Below, piece by piece: positions 43,219-52,586 of a stretch of DNA of 64,000 nt (position 1 is its first letter; each line of letters opens with the position of its first letter). The stretch is from JAMXLO01 sp963696645. Lineage in GTDB: Bacteria > Pseudomonadota > Alphaproteobacteria > Acetobacterales > Acetobacteraceae. The position numbers and the translations under genes are program-made. Below the pieces are notes generated by a model, which ran no database searches, was not told the origin of the DNA, and was given only the letters and a program-made list of their open reading frames with translations. The DNA lies in NCBI GenBank assembly GCA_963696645.1, contig CAVOKY010000003.1, forward strand, positions 124,001 to 188,000. The letters are read 5' to 3'.

Positions 43219-44906
43219 TCAGATCCGGGCCGCTTGGGCCATTTCGAACGCACGCAACTCGCTTTCAAGCGACCTGCCGCGAGCGATGCCTTGGATCTTG
43301 TCATTCAGCCCCTCGGCACGCAGAAGGTCACGCACTCTCCCGTGCACATTAGTGACGGTCAGTCCAATGCCACGGTCGGTCAGGTTATCGCACAACTCGG
43401 CCAGCATTCGCGCGCCGGCCAGATCCATCGTCGGAGACGCGGAAAGATCACAGACCACGTTCCGAATGTCTTTCATATCCGCCATAGCAAGTTGCGCGAT
43501 GATTCGCTCCAACACGTAATCGGCATTCAGATACAGCAACGAAGCTTCAGGTCTACAGGCGAGCACGCCGATCAGCTTCTCATTGTCGGGATGCCGCTCT
43601 ACGTCCGAATACTGCATGGTGCCGGGAATCCGTCCCAGGAATGCCACGTGCGGCCTCGATGACAGCGCAAGCAGCAGCAGGACCGAGATCAACGCCGCGA
43701 GCAGGATCCCCTGCAGGATGCCGAGCAGCAGCACGCCGATCAGAGCGGCCAACGCGTTGAAAAAATCGATGCGGCTTGCGTGCCACATGCGCACATGAGC
43801 CCGGATATCGATAAGCCCGGCAACTGCCATCAGGACAACAGCCGCCAGCACCGCTTTCGGCAGGTTCGCGAGCAATGTGGTGAAGAACATCAGACACAGC
43901 GCAAGCACTATTGATGCGAACACGAGGGACATGCGGGAGCGCGCGCCCGCTCCTTCATTCACCGCGGTCTGCGACAGACCGCCCGCTACCGGATAGCCAC
44001 CGACGGCCGCCGTTGCGAGGTTCGCCGCGGCCAGACCCAGCAGCTCCCGCCGCGGGTCGATGGTCTCGTGGTGTTTCGTCGCGAATGCGCGCGCTGCCGC
44101 CACGCCTTCGATATAGGCAAGCAGCATGCATCCCGTGGCCAGCGCGACGATACCGTCCTGATCGCGCAACCGCACCGTCGGGCAAGGCAGGGCGATGGCA
44201 GCCCCGGCGGAATAACACCAGTGACCATGACCTTGAACCGTGTCAGCTCGAACAGCGAGACTACGACGATCGACAGTGCGACCACCCCGAGTGCGACAGG
44301 ACGACCCGGCAGCCACCGCGCACCGCACCACAACAGCGCCAGTGCCGCGACGCCGATCGCGAGCGTTGCCAGATTCGTCCCGCCAAGCTGTCCGGCCAGA
44401 GTGAAAAGCCGATCAGGGACGTTGTGGCCTCCGCCGGCGACACCGAGCAGTGCGGGTAACTGCGTGATCGCGATGGTCAATCCGGCACCAGCCTTGAACC
44501 CGGTCAGAACGCTGTCGCTGATCAGTTTGACCAGCACGCTGAGCCTGAACAGCCAGGCGATCAGGCAGAACACGCCAACACCGATGGCCGCGGCGGTGGC
44601 GATTTCCGCGTAGCGCGCGACACTGTCGCCTGCCATGTCGCCAACGCTGGCCGCAATCATCAGCGAGATAGCCGAGGTCGGACCGATCGCGAGATAGCGG
44701 GACGAGCCGGCCAGCGCATAGCCAAGGCCACCCATCAGGTATCCATAGATACCGACCTGCGGCGGCAGCCCGGCCAATGTTGCGTAGGCCAGCGAGACAG
44801 GGATGGCATAGGCCGCCAGCGTGATGCCGGCCACGAGATCAGACGTCAGCCAGCGGATTGGATATCCGAACACGTAAGGGCCGTTCAGCACCCTGTTCTC
44901 CTTCAA
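43219..44906 (-). pseudogene. SulP family anion transporter with a frameshift
   Basis: The N-terminal half (44906 to about 44200) reads WLTSDLVAGITLAAYAIPVS, SLAYATLAGLPPQVGIYGYL and SSRYLAIGPTSAISLMIAAS, as in SulP transporters. The frame is lost after GVIPPGLP near 44200 and continues in another frame with VRLRDQDGIVALATGCMLLA, HHETIDPRRELLGLAAANLA and a C-terminal STAS domain (VVCDLSASPTMDLAGARMLA). One base is missing between the halves. Both parts are otherwise well conserved, so this is a recent mutation or a sequence error. If intact it would move sulfate, bicarbonate or another anion. Confidence 0.85.
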
Positions 44907-45426
44907 GTCGACGGTTCGCGCCTATCGGCCTGTAACGCGGCAGGTCGCCCGGCGCGGCAAGTCGCAACTGGTCCCACGCGGCCAGTCCGGTTGACGAGCG
45001 GCCGCCATATCCGCCTCATCTGACGAGATCCAGCGACCGAGCCGGCGACCGTTGAATTCACTCGGCTGCCGTTATCTGGTCTCAAGAAGACGCAGGGCGC
45101 TACCGCCGGGCACTTGTTGCGGGTTAATCTGCTGACTGGACGGGTCCGACGCAAACTTTCCCAAGCTGGCTGGAATAGCGAGCGGCCGGTATGGCATCCC
45201 CCATGTGCGCAATTGGTCCCTTATCCCGAGACAATCCGCGCCCTGGAGTTCCAGGGGGCGCTCCCGCGGTGCACAAGGAGAAGGTCACCACTTAACAGGA
45301 CGCTTGACCTTGCTCAGCTAATCGGTTCACGCTGAAATCGATCGGGGCGCTGCACCGTTTGGTCGACTAATTCACGACGGAGATCCCGCTTGATCACACG
45401 AAACAGAACTGAGGAAGGAAGCTGTC
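44907..45426. other. Intergenic region, no gene seen
   Basis: About 520 bases between the SulP pseudogene and the next plus-strand gene. The open frames here lack protein character. CCCTGGAGTTCCAGGG near 45241 is a small palindrome of unknown meaning. Confidence 0.45.
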
Positions 45427-45942
45427 ATGCCGAATGCATCAGGTCAGACCCTCTCGGTAACTGCACTGTTCGCGGAGCGTGATGCGCTGCGGCGTCGCGA
45501 TCAAGAAGCCGCGGAACAACTTCAGCGCCGCAGGGAGGAGGAACTCGTCGAGTTCAGACAGCGCCTCGACAATTTCCGTCTGACGGATGAAATCATTAAA
45601 TCCGGTCTCGACCGGATCAAGCGCGCCTTTGAGCGTGGTGAAACCGAGTTGATGTTTTCGTCCTTCCCAAGCACGTTCTGCACCGACGACGGACGGGCAA
45701 TCATCAACGCCGGCGCGCCCCCGATCAACAAGCCCAGCAAGGAAGAGGCAGCCAAACAGGAAGAGGAACCTGACTGGCTGAGGACACTGCCCGCAGGGGT
45801 TCGTCTGGTCTATGATTACTGGAAGGAAAACCTGAAACCTGGCGGGTTCGGCTTCGCGGCCAGGATCATCAATTATCCTGGTGGCAAGCCAGGTGATGTC
45901 GGCCTGTTCTTTTCCTGGCCGAAAAGCTCAATGGAAGCCTGA
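45427..45942 (+). CDS. Hypothetical soluble protein with a coiled coil
   Basis: A 171-residue protein. Residues 15-75 are charged and helical (RRRDQEAAEQLQRRREEELV), a likely coiled coil. The C-terminal half contains LMFSSFPSTFCTDDGRAIIN and DWLRTLPAGVRLVYDYWKEN then KPGGFGFAARIINYPGGKPG. AGGAAGGAAG precedes the ATG. A PPK2 gene follows 48 bases later. Function not recognised. Confidence 0.72.
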   Translation: MPNASGQTLSVTALFAERDALRRRDQEAAEQLQRRREEELVEFRQRLDNFRLTDEIIKSGLDRIKRAFERGETELMFSSFPSTFCTDDGRAIINAGAPPINKPSKEEAAKQEEEPDWLRTLPAGVRLVYDYWKENLKPGGFGFAARIINYPGGKPGDVGLFFSWPKSSMEA

Positions 45943-45990
45943 GCTTAAAGGGTAACGTCCTGGTTGGTGGCAACACGGCCCTGGGAGGTC

Positions 45991-46839
45991 ATGATGAGTG
46001 CGACGAAGAAGGCCAAGCGGGCCGGGATCGACGAGATCCGTGAATCGCCAGATGGCAAGCTGAAGGGAAAGGACTACGCGCGTGAGTTGGCCAGGCTGCA
46101 CGTTGAGCTGGTCAAGCTGCAGCAATGGGTGGTGCACAAGGGCCTGAAAATCTGCATCATATTCGAAGGGCGAGATGGTGCCGGCAAGGGCGGCGTGATC
46201 AAGGCAATCACCGAACGTGTCAGCCCGCGGGTGTTCCGTGTCGTCGCTCTCCCGGCGCCGACCGAGCGTGAGAAGTCGCAGCTGTACGTACAGCGACACA
46301 TCCAACATCTGCCGGCGGCCGGAGAGATCGTAATATTCGACCGGAGCTATTACAATCGTGCCGGCGTCGAGCGGGTCATGGGTTTCTGCTCCGAAGAGCA
46401 GGCAAAGCGATTTTTATTGCTGACGCCGCCCGTGGAAAAGGCCTTCGTCGATTCCGGTATCATCCTGTTGAAATACTGGCTCGAGGTGAGCGAGGAAGAG
46501 CAGACGCGTCGGCTGAAATCCCGTATCGACGACGGGCGAAAAATCTGGAAGCTGTCGCCTATGGATCTGAAATCCTATAGTCGCTGGTATGACTACTCCC
46601 GGGCGCGCGACGAGATGTTCAAAGCGACCGATACACCATGGGCGCCCTGGTATGTCGTCAACTCGAACGACAAAGAGCGGGCGCGCCTGAATACCATCAC
46701 CCACTTGCTCGCCCATATTCCTTACGAGGGCGCCCCGCGGGAAAAGGTGAACCTTCCGGAACGCCAGAAGGCGCACGGCTATAAGGAGCCGGACTACCCC
46801 TATAAGTTTGTGCCGGAACTGACCTGGCCTCCGGCCTGA
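45991..46839 (+). CDS. ppk2: Polyphosphate kinase 2
   Basis: A 282-residue PPK2 enzyme that phosphorylates nucleoside diphosphates (or monophosphates) with polyphosphate. Walker A is IIFEGRDGAGKGGVIKAITE, Walker B is EIVIFDRSYYNRAGVERVMG, and the lid region is EQTRRLKSRIDDGRKIWKLS. Residues VRFRVVALPAPT-like FRVVALPAPTEREKSQ precede it. It is a single-domain enzyme of the length usual for ADP-using class I. The ATG at 45991 follows GGGAGG. It probably restores ATP in energy stress. Confidence 0.93.
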   Translation: MMSATKKAKRAGIDEIRESPDGKLKGKDYARELARLHVELVKLQQWVVHKGLKICIIFEGRDGAGKGGVIKAITERVSPRVFRVVALPAPTEREKSQLYVQRHIQHLPAAGEIVIFDRSYYNRAGVERVMGFCSEEQAKRFLLLTPPVEKAFVDSGIILLKYWLEVSEEEQTRRLKSRIDDGRKIWKLSPMDLKSYSRWYDYSRARDEMFKATDTPWAPWYVVNSNDKERARLNTITHLLAHIPYEGAPREKVNLPERQKAHGYKEPDYPYKFVPELTWPPA

Positions 46840-46916
46840 ACAATTCCAGCCCGGTCCCTGATCGGCTGAATGCAATATGTCGATGAAGCCCGCCGGCAGC
46901 AGGCCATAGCAGACCA

Positions 46917-48234
46917 ATGCCATTGTGGCTGATACCCATGGTATATACCGTCGCGAGCGTGGTCGCGGGCCTGATTTTGCCGCGGCTCGAACAAGTATAC
47001 TTCCCCGCCTACAGCCACAGCATGTCAGCCGCGGCCGCGATGGCATTATTCTCAGCAATCAGCTCCGGGATGATGGCACTCACCGGGATCGTGTTCGCCA
47101 TCGCCTTCGTCATGGTGCAATTCAGTGCGCTTGCTTACTCGCCCCGGCTGGTAATCCTGTTCGTCAGCAGTCCGACTTTGCATCATAGCCTCGGCATCTT
47201 TTTCGCAACATTCGTCTACGCGCTCGTGGCGCTGATGTGGACGGACCGCGGTGGCTCCGGGACGGTGCCGCTGTTCTCCACCCTGTTGGTCCTAAGTCTG
47301 CTCATTGCCAGCCTGCTGGCGTTTGTGAGATTGATTGGTACCGTTAATGATCTGCAAATCCACAATGTGCTGCAGTCCATCGGATCGCGTGGCCGGACTG
47401 TCATTCGCGCGATGTTCCCTCGCATCGCGGATGAAGCCGATGCCATCGGATTGAGCGACGCCGAAGTGTCCGGCGATCTGGGCCCGGTCACGCAAACGCT
47501 TACCTATTCCGGCGAGCCGCGCGTGATTGCCCGCATCGACATCGACACATTGGTCCGACTGGCTCAAAGTGCGAACTCAGTCGTGTCGATCGAGTGCGGC
47601 GTCGGCGAGACCGTGGTGGAAGACACTGTACCTGGTGAGCGTGCATGGCGCCGCACAGAGTTTGCCGGAACCGGCACTGACGCGTGCCATTCGTCTCGCG
47701 ACATCGCGTACCTTCGAGCAGGACCCGAAATATGCCATACGTCTGCTGGTGGACATCGCCATCAGGGCACTCTCTCCCGCAATCAACGATCCGACGACGG
47801 CAGTGCAGGCAATCGACCAGATCGAGGATTTGTTGCGACGTCTTGGTCACAGGCAATTGGATGCCGGCTATGTCCGAGACGCGACCGGTACGATCCGCGT
47901 GACCTTTCCCGTCCCGACCTGGGATGATTATCTGGCGCTGTCGTTCGACGAAATACGTCAGTTTGGCGCAAGCTCAGTTCAGGTCGTGCGGCGCCTTCGG
48001 TCGGCACTGGTTGGCTTGCGCGACACGAACGCATTTGAAGATCGGCGCCAATCGGTTGTGCGGTATTTGGAGCATCTGAACCGTGGCGTCAGCCGCTCCA
48101 CCTTCGACGATCAGGACCAGGTGGCGGCACTTGTGGAAGATCGGCAGGGACTTGGACTGTCGCGTAGGCGGAATGACCGCGGCCCCCCACCGACCGATGC
48201 TTCGAAGCGGCGACAGGCGCCGATACAAACATGA
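46917..48234 (+). pseudogene. DUF2254 membrane protein with a frameshift
   Basis: The N-terminal part (46917 to about 47625) has membrane spans (AAAAMALFSAISSGMMALTG, IVFAIAFVMVQFSALAYSPR) and VSIECGVGETVVEDT. The frame then changes, and the downstream frame reads YLVSVHGAAQSLPEPALTRA, RTFEQDPKYAIRLLVDIAIR, and ALSPAINDPTTAVQAIDQIE, the hallmark of DUF2254. A one-base loss near 47625 explains it. The end overlaps the carbonic anhydrase start by 4 bases, suggesting the intact gene was coupled to it. Confidence 0.85.
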
Positions 48235-49097
48235 GAACAGTGGAGATCACCTATCGATACGGGAGCCCGGCCGCTCTGGTGCGTCCTCGTCCTCCGGATG
48301 CCGACTCGGCACAGCGTCGCCTCAATGAAGGTACGCGAGCATTTGCTACCCTGTTGGATGGCCTTACCGAAGGCAGCGGTACCGCGCATCGCGTCGTCGA
48401 GGTTGATCCGGGTGAACTCGGTCTGCACGCGGGCGAACATGGTCTGCCCAAACAACGCCCCTTCGCTGCGGTACTCGGCTGCTCCGACGCCCGCGTGCCG
48501 ATCGAACTGATCTTCAACGAAGGGCCGAATGACCTGTTCGTTGTCCGTGTTGCCGGCAATGGTCTCGGCAACGATGTACTCGGCAGCCTGCGATACGCGA
48601 TCGAACATCTGCGCGGCAGCCTGCGGCTTGTCGTTGTCCTGGGACACAGCGGTTGTGGTGCTATTTCGGCCGCGGTCGATGCATTCCTCGACCCGGCCGG
48701 ATACCTGCCATTGGCAGCCAACCATGCGCTACGCAGCATTCTCGACCGTCAACTCATTGTCGTTCAAGCGACATCAAGGAGTCTGGCGAGGAGGTTCGGT
48801 GCGGACGTGACGAGCCTCAAACGATACCGCGACGCACTGATCGAGGCGTCGATCGTGACCAATGCGGCCCTTACCGCCTATATGGTGCAACAGGAGCTGC
48901 ACGGGATTGACCCGAGTGATTTGTGCGCCGTGTATGGCGTCTACCTGCTGCAGAGCCGGGACGTTTGGACACCTCCGGCGAATCGTGACGGCGCGACGGG
49001 CTTGGCCAAACCTCCCGGGGATCTCGCATCATTTGTAGAGCTTGGTGAAGCAATCGCAGCAGCCGATCGGATCGCGTCGCTCCTCGCACCTGAGTGA
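48231..49097 (+). CDS. Beta-class carbonic anhydrase
   Basis: A 288-residue carbonic anhydrase (CO2 + water to bicarbonate). The zinc ligands lie in AAVLGCSDARVPIELIF (Cys and the Asp-Arg pair) and VVLGHSGCGAISAAVD (His and Cys). An unusual N-terminal extension of about 70 residues and a C-terminal extension frame the domain. Its ATG overlaps the DUF2254 stop, and the SulP gene nearby makes bicarbonate handling plausible as a shared theme. Confidence 0.9.
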   Translation: MRTVEITYRYGSPAALVRPRPPDADSAQRRLNEGTRAFATLLDGLTEGSGTAHRVVEVDPGELGLHAGEHGLPKQRPFAAVLGCSDARVPIELIFNEGPNDLFVVRVAGNGLGNDVLGSLRYAIEHLRGSLRLVVVLGHSGCGAISAAVDAFLDPAGYLPLAANHALRSILDRQLIVVQATSRSLARRFGADVTSLKRYRDALIEASIVTNAALTAYMVQQELHGIDPSDLCAVYGVYLLQSRDVWTPPANRDGATGLAKPPGDLASFVELGEAIAAADRIASLLAPE

Positions 49098-49217
49098 TCA
49101 GTGCGGTCAACTTTGCAGTTACCAAGCCTGCGCTGCGTTCTGCCGCCGGACAAGCTCGCCGCCCACGAACCCGGAGAACGTCTGCCCCACCCAACGGGCC
49201 ATGCGCCGGTTGCCGGC

Positions 49218-49383
49218 CGTTCACACCCTTCAGTCGCGCATTCTCTTCCCGCAGATTCGCGATCAGCCGCGCTTGTTCAGCCACTTTCCGCAGCAACTGC
49301 AGCGCCTTCAGTGCTTCGAGCGACAAGCCGTCAATATCAGCCGGGGCGGTCACATCCCGAGCCACCCCCGTCGGTGCAAGCAA
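49218..49383 (-). pseudogene. Transposase N-terminal fragment
   Basis: The minus strand encodes DIDGLSLEALKALQLLRKVA then EQARLIANLREENARLKG, like the leucine-zipper start of IS66-type transposases. The rest is absent or unrecognisable. It lies between the carbonic anhydrase and the second lipoprotein copy. Confidence 0.55.
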
Positions 49384-49608
49384 ATTCTCAACCCCGCCCG
49401 GGCTTATGCCCCCGTTACAGATTCCTTTCCCGGAACGTGTCCATGTAGGTCTTCACAGATCGGCGGCTTTGTGGTGCGATTCGGTGGTCGGAAGGATCGT
49501 CAGCCCAAGCAGGTGTGTGTCCAGTAGCGGAAAGCGCCATCTTTGCAAACCAGTCATCAAATCAGCGGCTTGCTAATTTCAACGGCGCCAACTTTGGCTT
49601 AATGCATG

Positions 49609-50049
49609 CAGGAGAAAAGCGCGATGGTCTTGTATCGTGGACTTAGTGTAGGTGCGTTGATTGCTGCTGTTACCCTGGCGGGATGCACGTCAGAGACAAA
49701 GCCCCAGGCAGGCAATGCGGCTGCGCACGCGCCTACCGTGTCATGGGATGGTAACTATCGAGGCATTGTACGGGTTACGGGCCTCGGATCTGGCGTACAG
49801 AGCAAATGGTGTGAGACCGATCCACAATTCATCGTGCAGGTGACCGGCAACTCTTTCACCTATGCAATGCCGCATCCGAATGTCCCACATAATCCCACGC
49901 CAGTCTACTCAGCCGTCATCGCGCCTGATGGCACCTTCCGAACGGAAATGTTGAGCGGAATGATGGCCGGTCAGGTGGTTGGCCGCCGCATGTCCGGCAC
50001 GATCAATGGGTCGGCTTGCGTCTATGCATTCTCTGCCGATCGGTCGTGA
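49609..50049 (+). CDS. Small WDGxY family lipoprotein, copy B
   Basis: A 146-residue lipoprotein: signal peptide LSVGALIAAVTLAGC with a good lipobox, then WDGNYRGIVRVTGLGSGVQS, SFTYAMPHPNVPHNPTPVYS and a C-terminal SACVYAFSADRS. It is a paralog of the protein at 37850. ATG codons at 49606 and 49624 are both possible, the latter with GGAGAAAAG upstream; exact start uncertain. Its stop overlaps a GTG that opens a remnant of the membrane protein that follows the other copy. Function unknown. Confidence 0.72.
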   Translation, partial: QEKSAMVLYRGLSVGALIAAVTLAGCTSETKPQAGNAAAHAPTVSWDGNYRGIVRVTGLGSGVQSKWCETDPQFIVQVTGNSFTYAMPHPNVPHNPTPVYSAVIAPDGTFRTEMLSGMMAGQVVGRRMSGTINGSACVYAFSADRS

Positions 50050-50132
50050 CCCTGAGCGTCCCGGACACAGTTCCATTCGGCAGCGAAGCGCCTCTGGTGC
50101 TTGGCCCGCTCAAGACGCCGCACGCCGCCGGG
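50046..50132 (+). pseudogene. Remnant of the membrane protein from the duplicated block
   Basis: After GTG 50046 the frame reads VTLSVPDTVPFGSEAPLVLG then PLKTPHAAG, matching VNQGVPGAIQPGTTAPLVRD and ALRTPRAAA at the start of the protein at 38272. The match then ends and all membrane spans are missing, although the frame stays open to 50252. Confidence 0.7.
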
Positions 50133-50264
50133 ACGTGGGGAAGACGAGTGAAGGACGGTTGGTCATTCAGAAGGAACCAGGACCAGTTACCGCGCGTGTG
50201 GCTAGGATTGCGCAGGTCGGGCCGGATCCGACCCTCGCCTGGATCGAGGTGACGGACTGGTAGC

Positions 50265-50609
50265 TTACCGGCCGCTCTCTTGGCGTCTGCGTTGCAGCGC
50301 CTCGTTCAGTGTTTCCTTTTCGAATGCCATAGCGGCAAACTTCTCGTCTAGCTTTTGCGCGAGCGCACGGATCAGATCGGAGCGAGCGACGATGCCCACA
50401 AGCTGCACATCGCGCACCACCGGCACCCGCTTGATGTTCCCGGCGTACATCAGGTTGGCCACTTCGCGCGCCGGTGTCTCCTCGGCGAGGTTGGTGACGC
50501 TTGGCGACAGGACCGACTTCATTTTGCGCTGCTGTTCGTTGATGCCTTCCAGAAAGGCCGGCGCTAGTTCAAACCCGTCGGCCAGCATGTTGAGCCAGCG
50601 TACCTGTCG
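50265..50609 (-). pseudogene. Truncated CBS-domain protein, paralog of the 39589 gene
   Basis: The C-terminal 113 residues match the CBS protein at 39589: VRWLNMLADGFELAPAFLEG, VLSPSVTNLAEETPAREVAN, and IKRVPVVRDVQLVGIVARSD. The first CBS domain is lost, and upstream of Gln in RQVRW the sequence is unrelated. Only one CBS domain remains. The same convergent orientation to the lipoprotein is kept. Confidence 0.82.
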
Positions 50610-50803
50610 CTCAGGATGGCGTCGAACCGCGCATCGGCCTCCGTCGCCATGCTGCCGCCGGACGGCTCTGCCAAATACCCTTCCAACCGGACCGCCGGGA
50701 AAACGAATGATATCCCGGCAAACATCGAAAGCCCGGCCGACTGGTTCCCGTGCGCGCACATCAGGCTACTCACCCGACGATCGACCGTGGTGTCCGGCAA
50801 CAA
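50610..50803 (-). pseudogene. Possible gene fragment of unknown origin
   Basis: The minus-strand frame reads PDTTVDRRVSSLMCAHGNQS then LSMFAGISFVFPAVRLEGYL and AEPSGGSMATEADARFDA, which looks like real protein but matches no family I recognise. It joins the truncated CBS gene at about 50609, so it may be DNA brought in at the recombination point. Confidence 0.35.
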
Positions 50804-51344
50804 AATTCAAGTCAGACCCACGGTTCCAGGATGCCTCTTTCAAATCGTGGCACCATGGGATAGCGTCAACAAGTGGGGGAGAGCAGAGCAGTGTTTTCGT
50901 CAGTGAGCAATCGCGCGCTGCTCCAGTGCAGCTTCAACATGGCACTCGCCTGTGCTGTCGAAACTGCCTGTCCGCCGCTCAACGGTGGGCGGACTGCCCG
51001 CAGCCGACATCATGGATCGCATCCCGAGGGCAATTATTTGGCACGTCAGGATGTTCGCGATCCCGGTAGATCCGGCCGTCGCAGATATGACAAATGCGCT
51101 GTTGTGCACTGAGCGCAGTGCCTTGCGCTCCCGTGACGCTAGCCATTGGGGGCGGTCGGTGTCTCCGCGCCCGGACAGTTCGTCGTGATGATAGCGTGAT
51201 GACCGTGTGACAACGACAATGCGTGTCGCGATAGCCCTGGAAACGCCGACAGGATGCCTGTGCTGGTATGCCGTGGCTGGCAATTCGCAAGTCCCCGCGC
51301 ATGCGACGGTTTGTCATCGCGCCACGTTTACTTGCGCGGATTGA
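50804..51344. other. Region with no recognisable gene before the T6SS operon
   Basis: About 540 bases. Short open frames on both strands lack convincing protein features. The T6SS promoter is expected here, but no clear sigma-54 or sigma-70 site stands out. Confidence 0.45.
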
Positions 51345-52082
51345 GTGCGCCCAGCGGTCCTCATTATTGCCGCTAACCTCTTAGCCTTTGCGCTCGGTGC
51401 GGTGACCGTGCTCTGGTTGATGCCAATTGTGCCGCCGGTGCTGCCCTCTGCCCCGCCACCACCAGCAACGGCCGCGACTTCAATCGATCGGACAGTCCGC
51501 CCGGCGGCGACCGCCGGGGCGCAGGCGGCGGCGCCCTCGACGGCTGCAGCGATATCGCCGACGGCCGCGTCCGGCGGCACCGGATCAACCATCATCGCTC
51601 AAGCGGCAGCATCGTCGCCGCCGCCTCCTGCTGCGCCAACGCCTGCCGCAAATGCTGCGGCGTCACCACCCGCCGCTTCGCCGCCAACCACAGCTCCGGT
51701 GGCGGCACTGCCCGCTGCGCCATCGCAGCAGGCAGCTTCGCCTCCACTGGCTCCGGCCCAGGCAGCATTGGCATCCCCGGCGGCATCGCCTTCCGCGGCG
51801 CCCACGCCGGTGGCTGCTCCGGCAGCGGCAAGTGGCGGCCACAGCGCCTATCTGCTGCAGTTCGGCGCCTTCCAGGAACCAGCCAATGCAGCGCGGATGC
51901 AGGCCGTGCTTAAGAAATACGGCTACGCTGCCGGCATCGTTCCGTTCACCACGAGCGGCAAGGTCCTACAACTTGTGCAGATCGGTGGCTTCGCCGATCG
52001 CAATGCCGCTGCCCAGGTCGGTGCAAACCTGCAGCGCGACACCGGCATCGACGCGCTGGTGATGAAGTCGACGTCCCGATGA
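51345..52082 (+). CDS. SPOR-domain protein at the head of the T6SS operon
   Basis: A 245-residue membrane-anchored protein. Residues 4-30 are one membrane span (VLIIAANLLAFALGAVTVLW), residues 35-165 are a Pro/Ala/Ser-rich linker, and residues 168-245 are a SPOR domain (AYLLQFGAFQEPANAARMQA, VLQLVQIGGFADRNAAAQVG). SPOR domains bind denuded glycan strands of peptidoglycan. It starts with GTG at 51345, and its stop overlaps tssJ by 4 bases (ATGA), so it is translated with the T6SS. It may anchor or place the secretion apparatus at the cell wall; this is inference. Confidence 0.8.
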   Translation: MRPAVLIIAANLLAFALGAVTVLWLMPIVPPVLPSAPPPPATAATSIDRTVRPAATAGAQAAAPSTAAAISPTAASGGTGSTIIAQAAASSPPPPAAPTPAANAAASPPAASPPTTAPVAALPAAPSQQAASPPLAPAQAALASPAASPSAAPTPVAAPAAASGGHSAYLLQFGAFQEPANAARMQAVLKKYGYAAGIVPFTTSGKVLQLVQIGGFADRNAAAQVGANLQRDTGIDALVMKSTSR

Positions 52083-52549
52083 GCGGTCCCTGCAGTTCAG
52101 ACCCGTGGCCAACCGTTGGCCTGCTGCTGGCGATGATCGGACTGACCGGATGCTCCACACCGTCCTGGCTTTGCTTCGCGCCGCCTGGGCCAAAGACCGT
52201 CACCCTGGTCGCGACCCCGAACGCCAATGGCAACACCGCCGTCGCCGTGGATCTGGTGTTCATCATGGACAAGCTCGCCGCGCAGCAGATCGCGCCACTC
52301 TCGGCGCAGGACTATTTCGCCAGGCGCAGGCAGCTGGAACGCGATTTCGGCGCCGGTATGCAGGTGCGCTCGTGGGAGCTGGCACCCGGACAGATCGCGC
52401 GCGACAGTCCGGTGAATCCCACGTGCAATCGCGTCAGCACGCTGCTGTTCGCGCGCTACGCAACGCCCGGTGACCACCGTCAGGCACTGGGCAGTGGCAG
52501 CTCGATCGTGGTCACGCTCGACTCGGACGACTTCACCGTCTCGCCATGA
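52079..52549 (+). CDS. tssJ: T6SS outer-membrane lipoprotein TssJ
   Basis: A 156-residue lipoprotein (LLLAMIGLTGC lipobox) of the TssJ type, with the transthyretin-like domain (VTLVATPNANGNTAVAVDLV, MDKLAAQQIAPLSAQDYFAR, FTVSP). It would tether TssM to the outer membrane. Overlap with the SPOR gene and proximity to tssK support the call. Confidence 0.85.
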   Translation: MSGPCSSDPWPTVGLLLAMIGLTGCSTPSWLCFAPPGPKTVTLVATPNANGNTAVAVDLVFIMDKLAAQQIAPLSAQDYFARRRQLERDFGAGMQVRSWELAPGQIARDSPVNPTCNRVSTLLFARYATPGDHRQALGSGSSIVVTLDSDDFTVSP

Positions 52550-52586
52550 TACCGATTTTGGACCGCCTTCCCAGGAGATGCCTATC

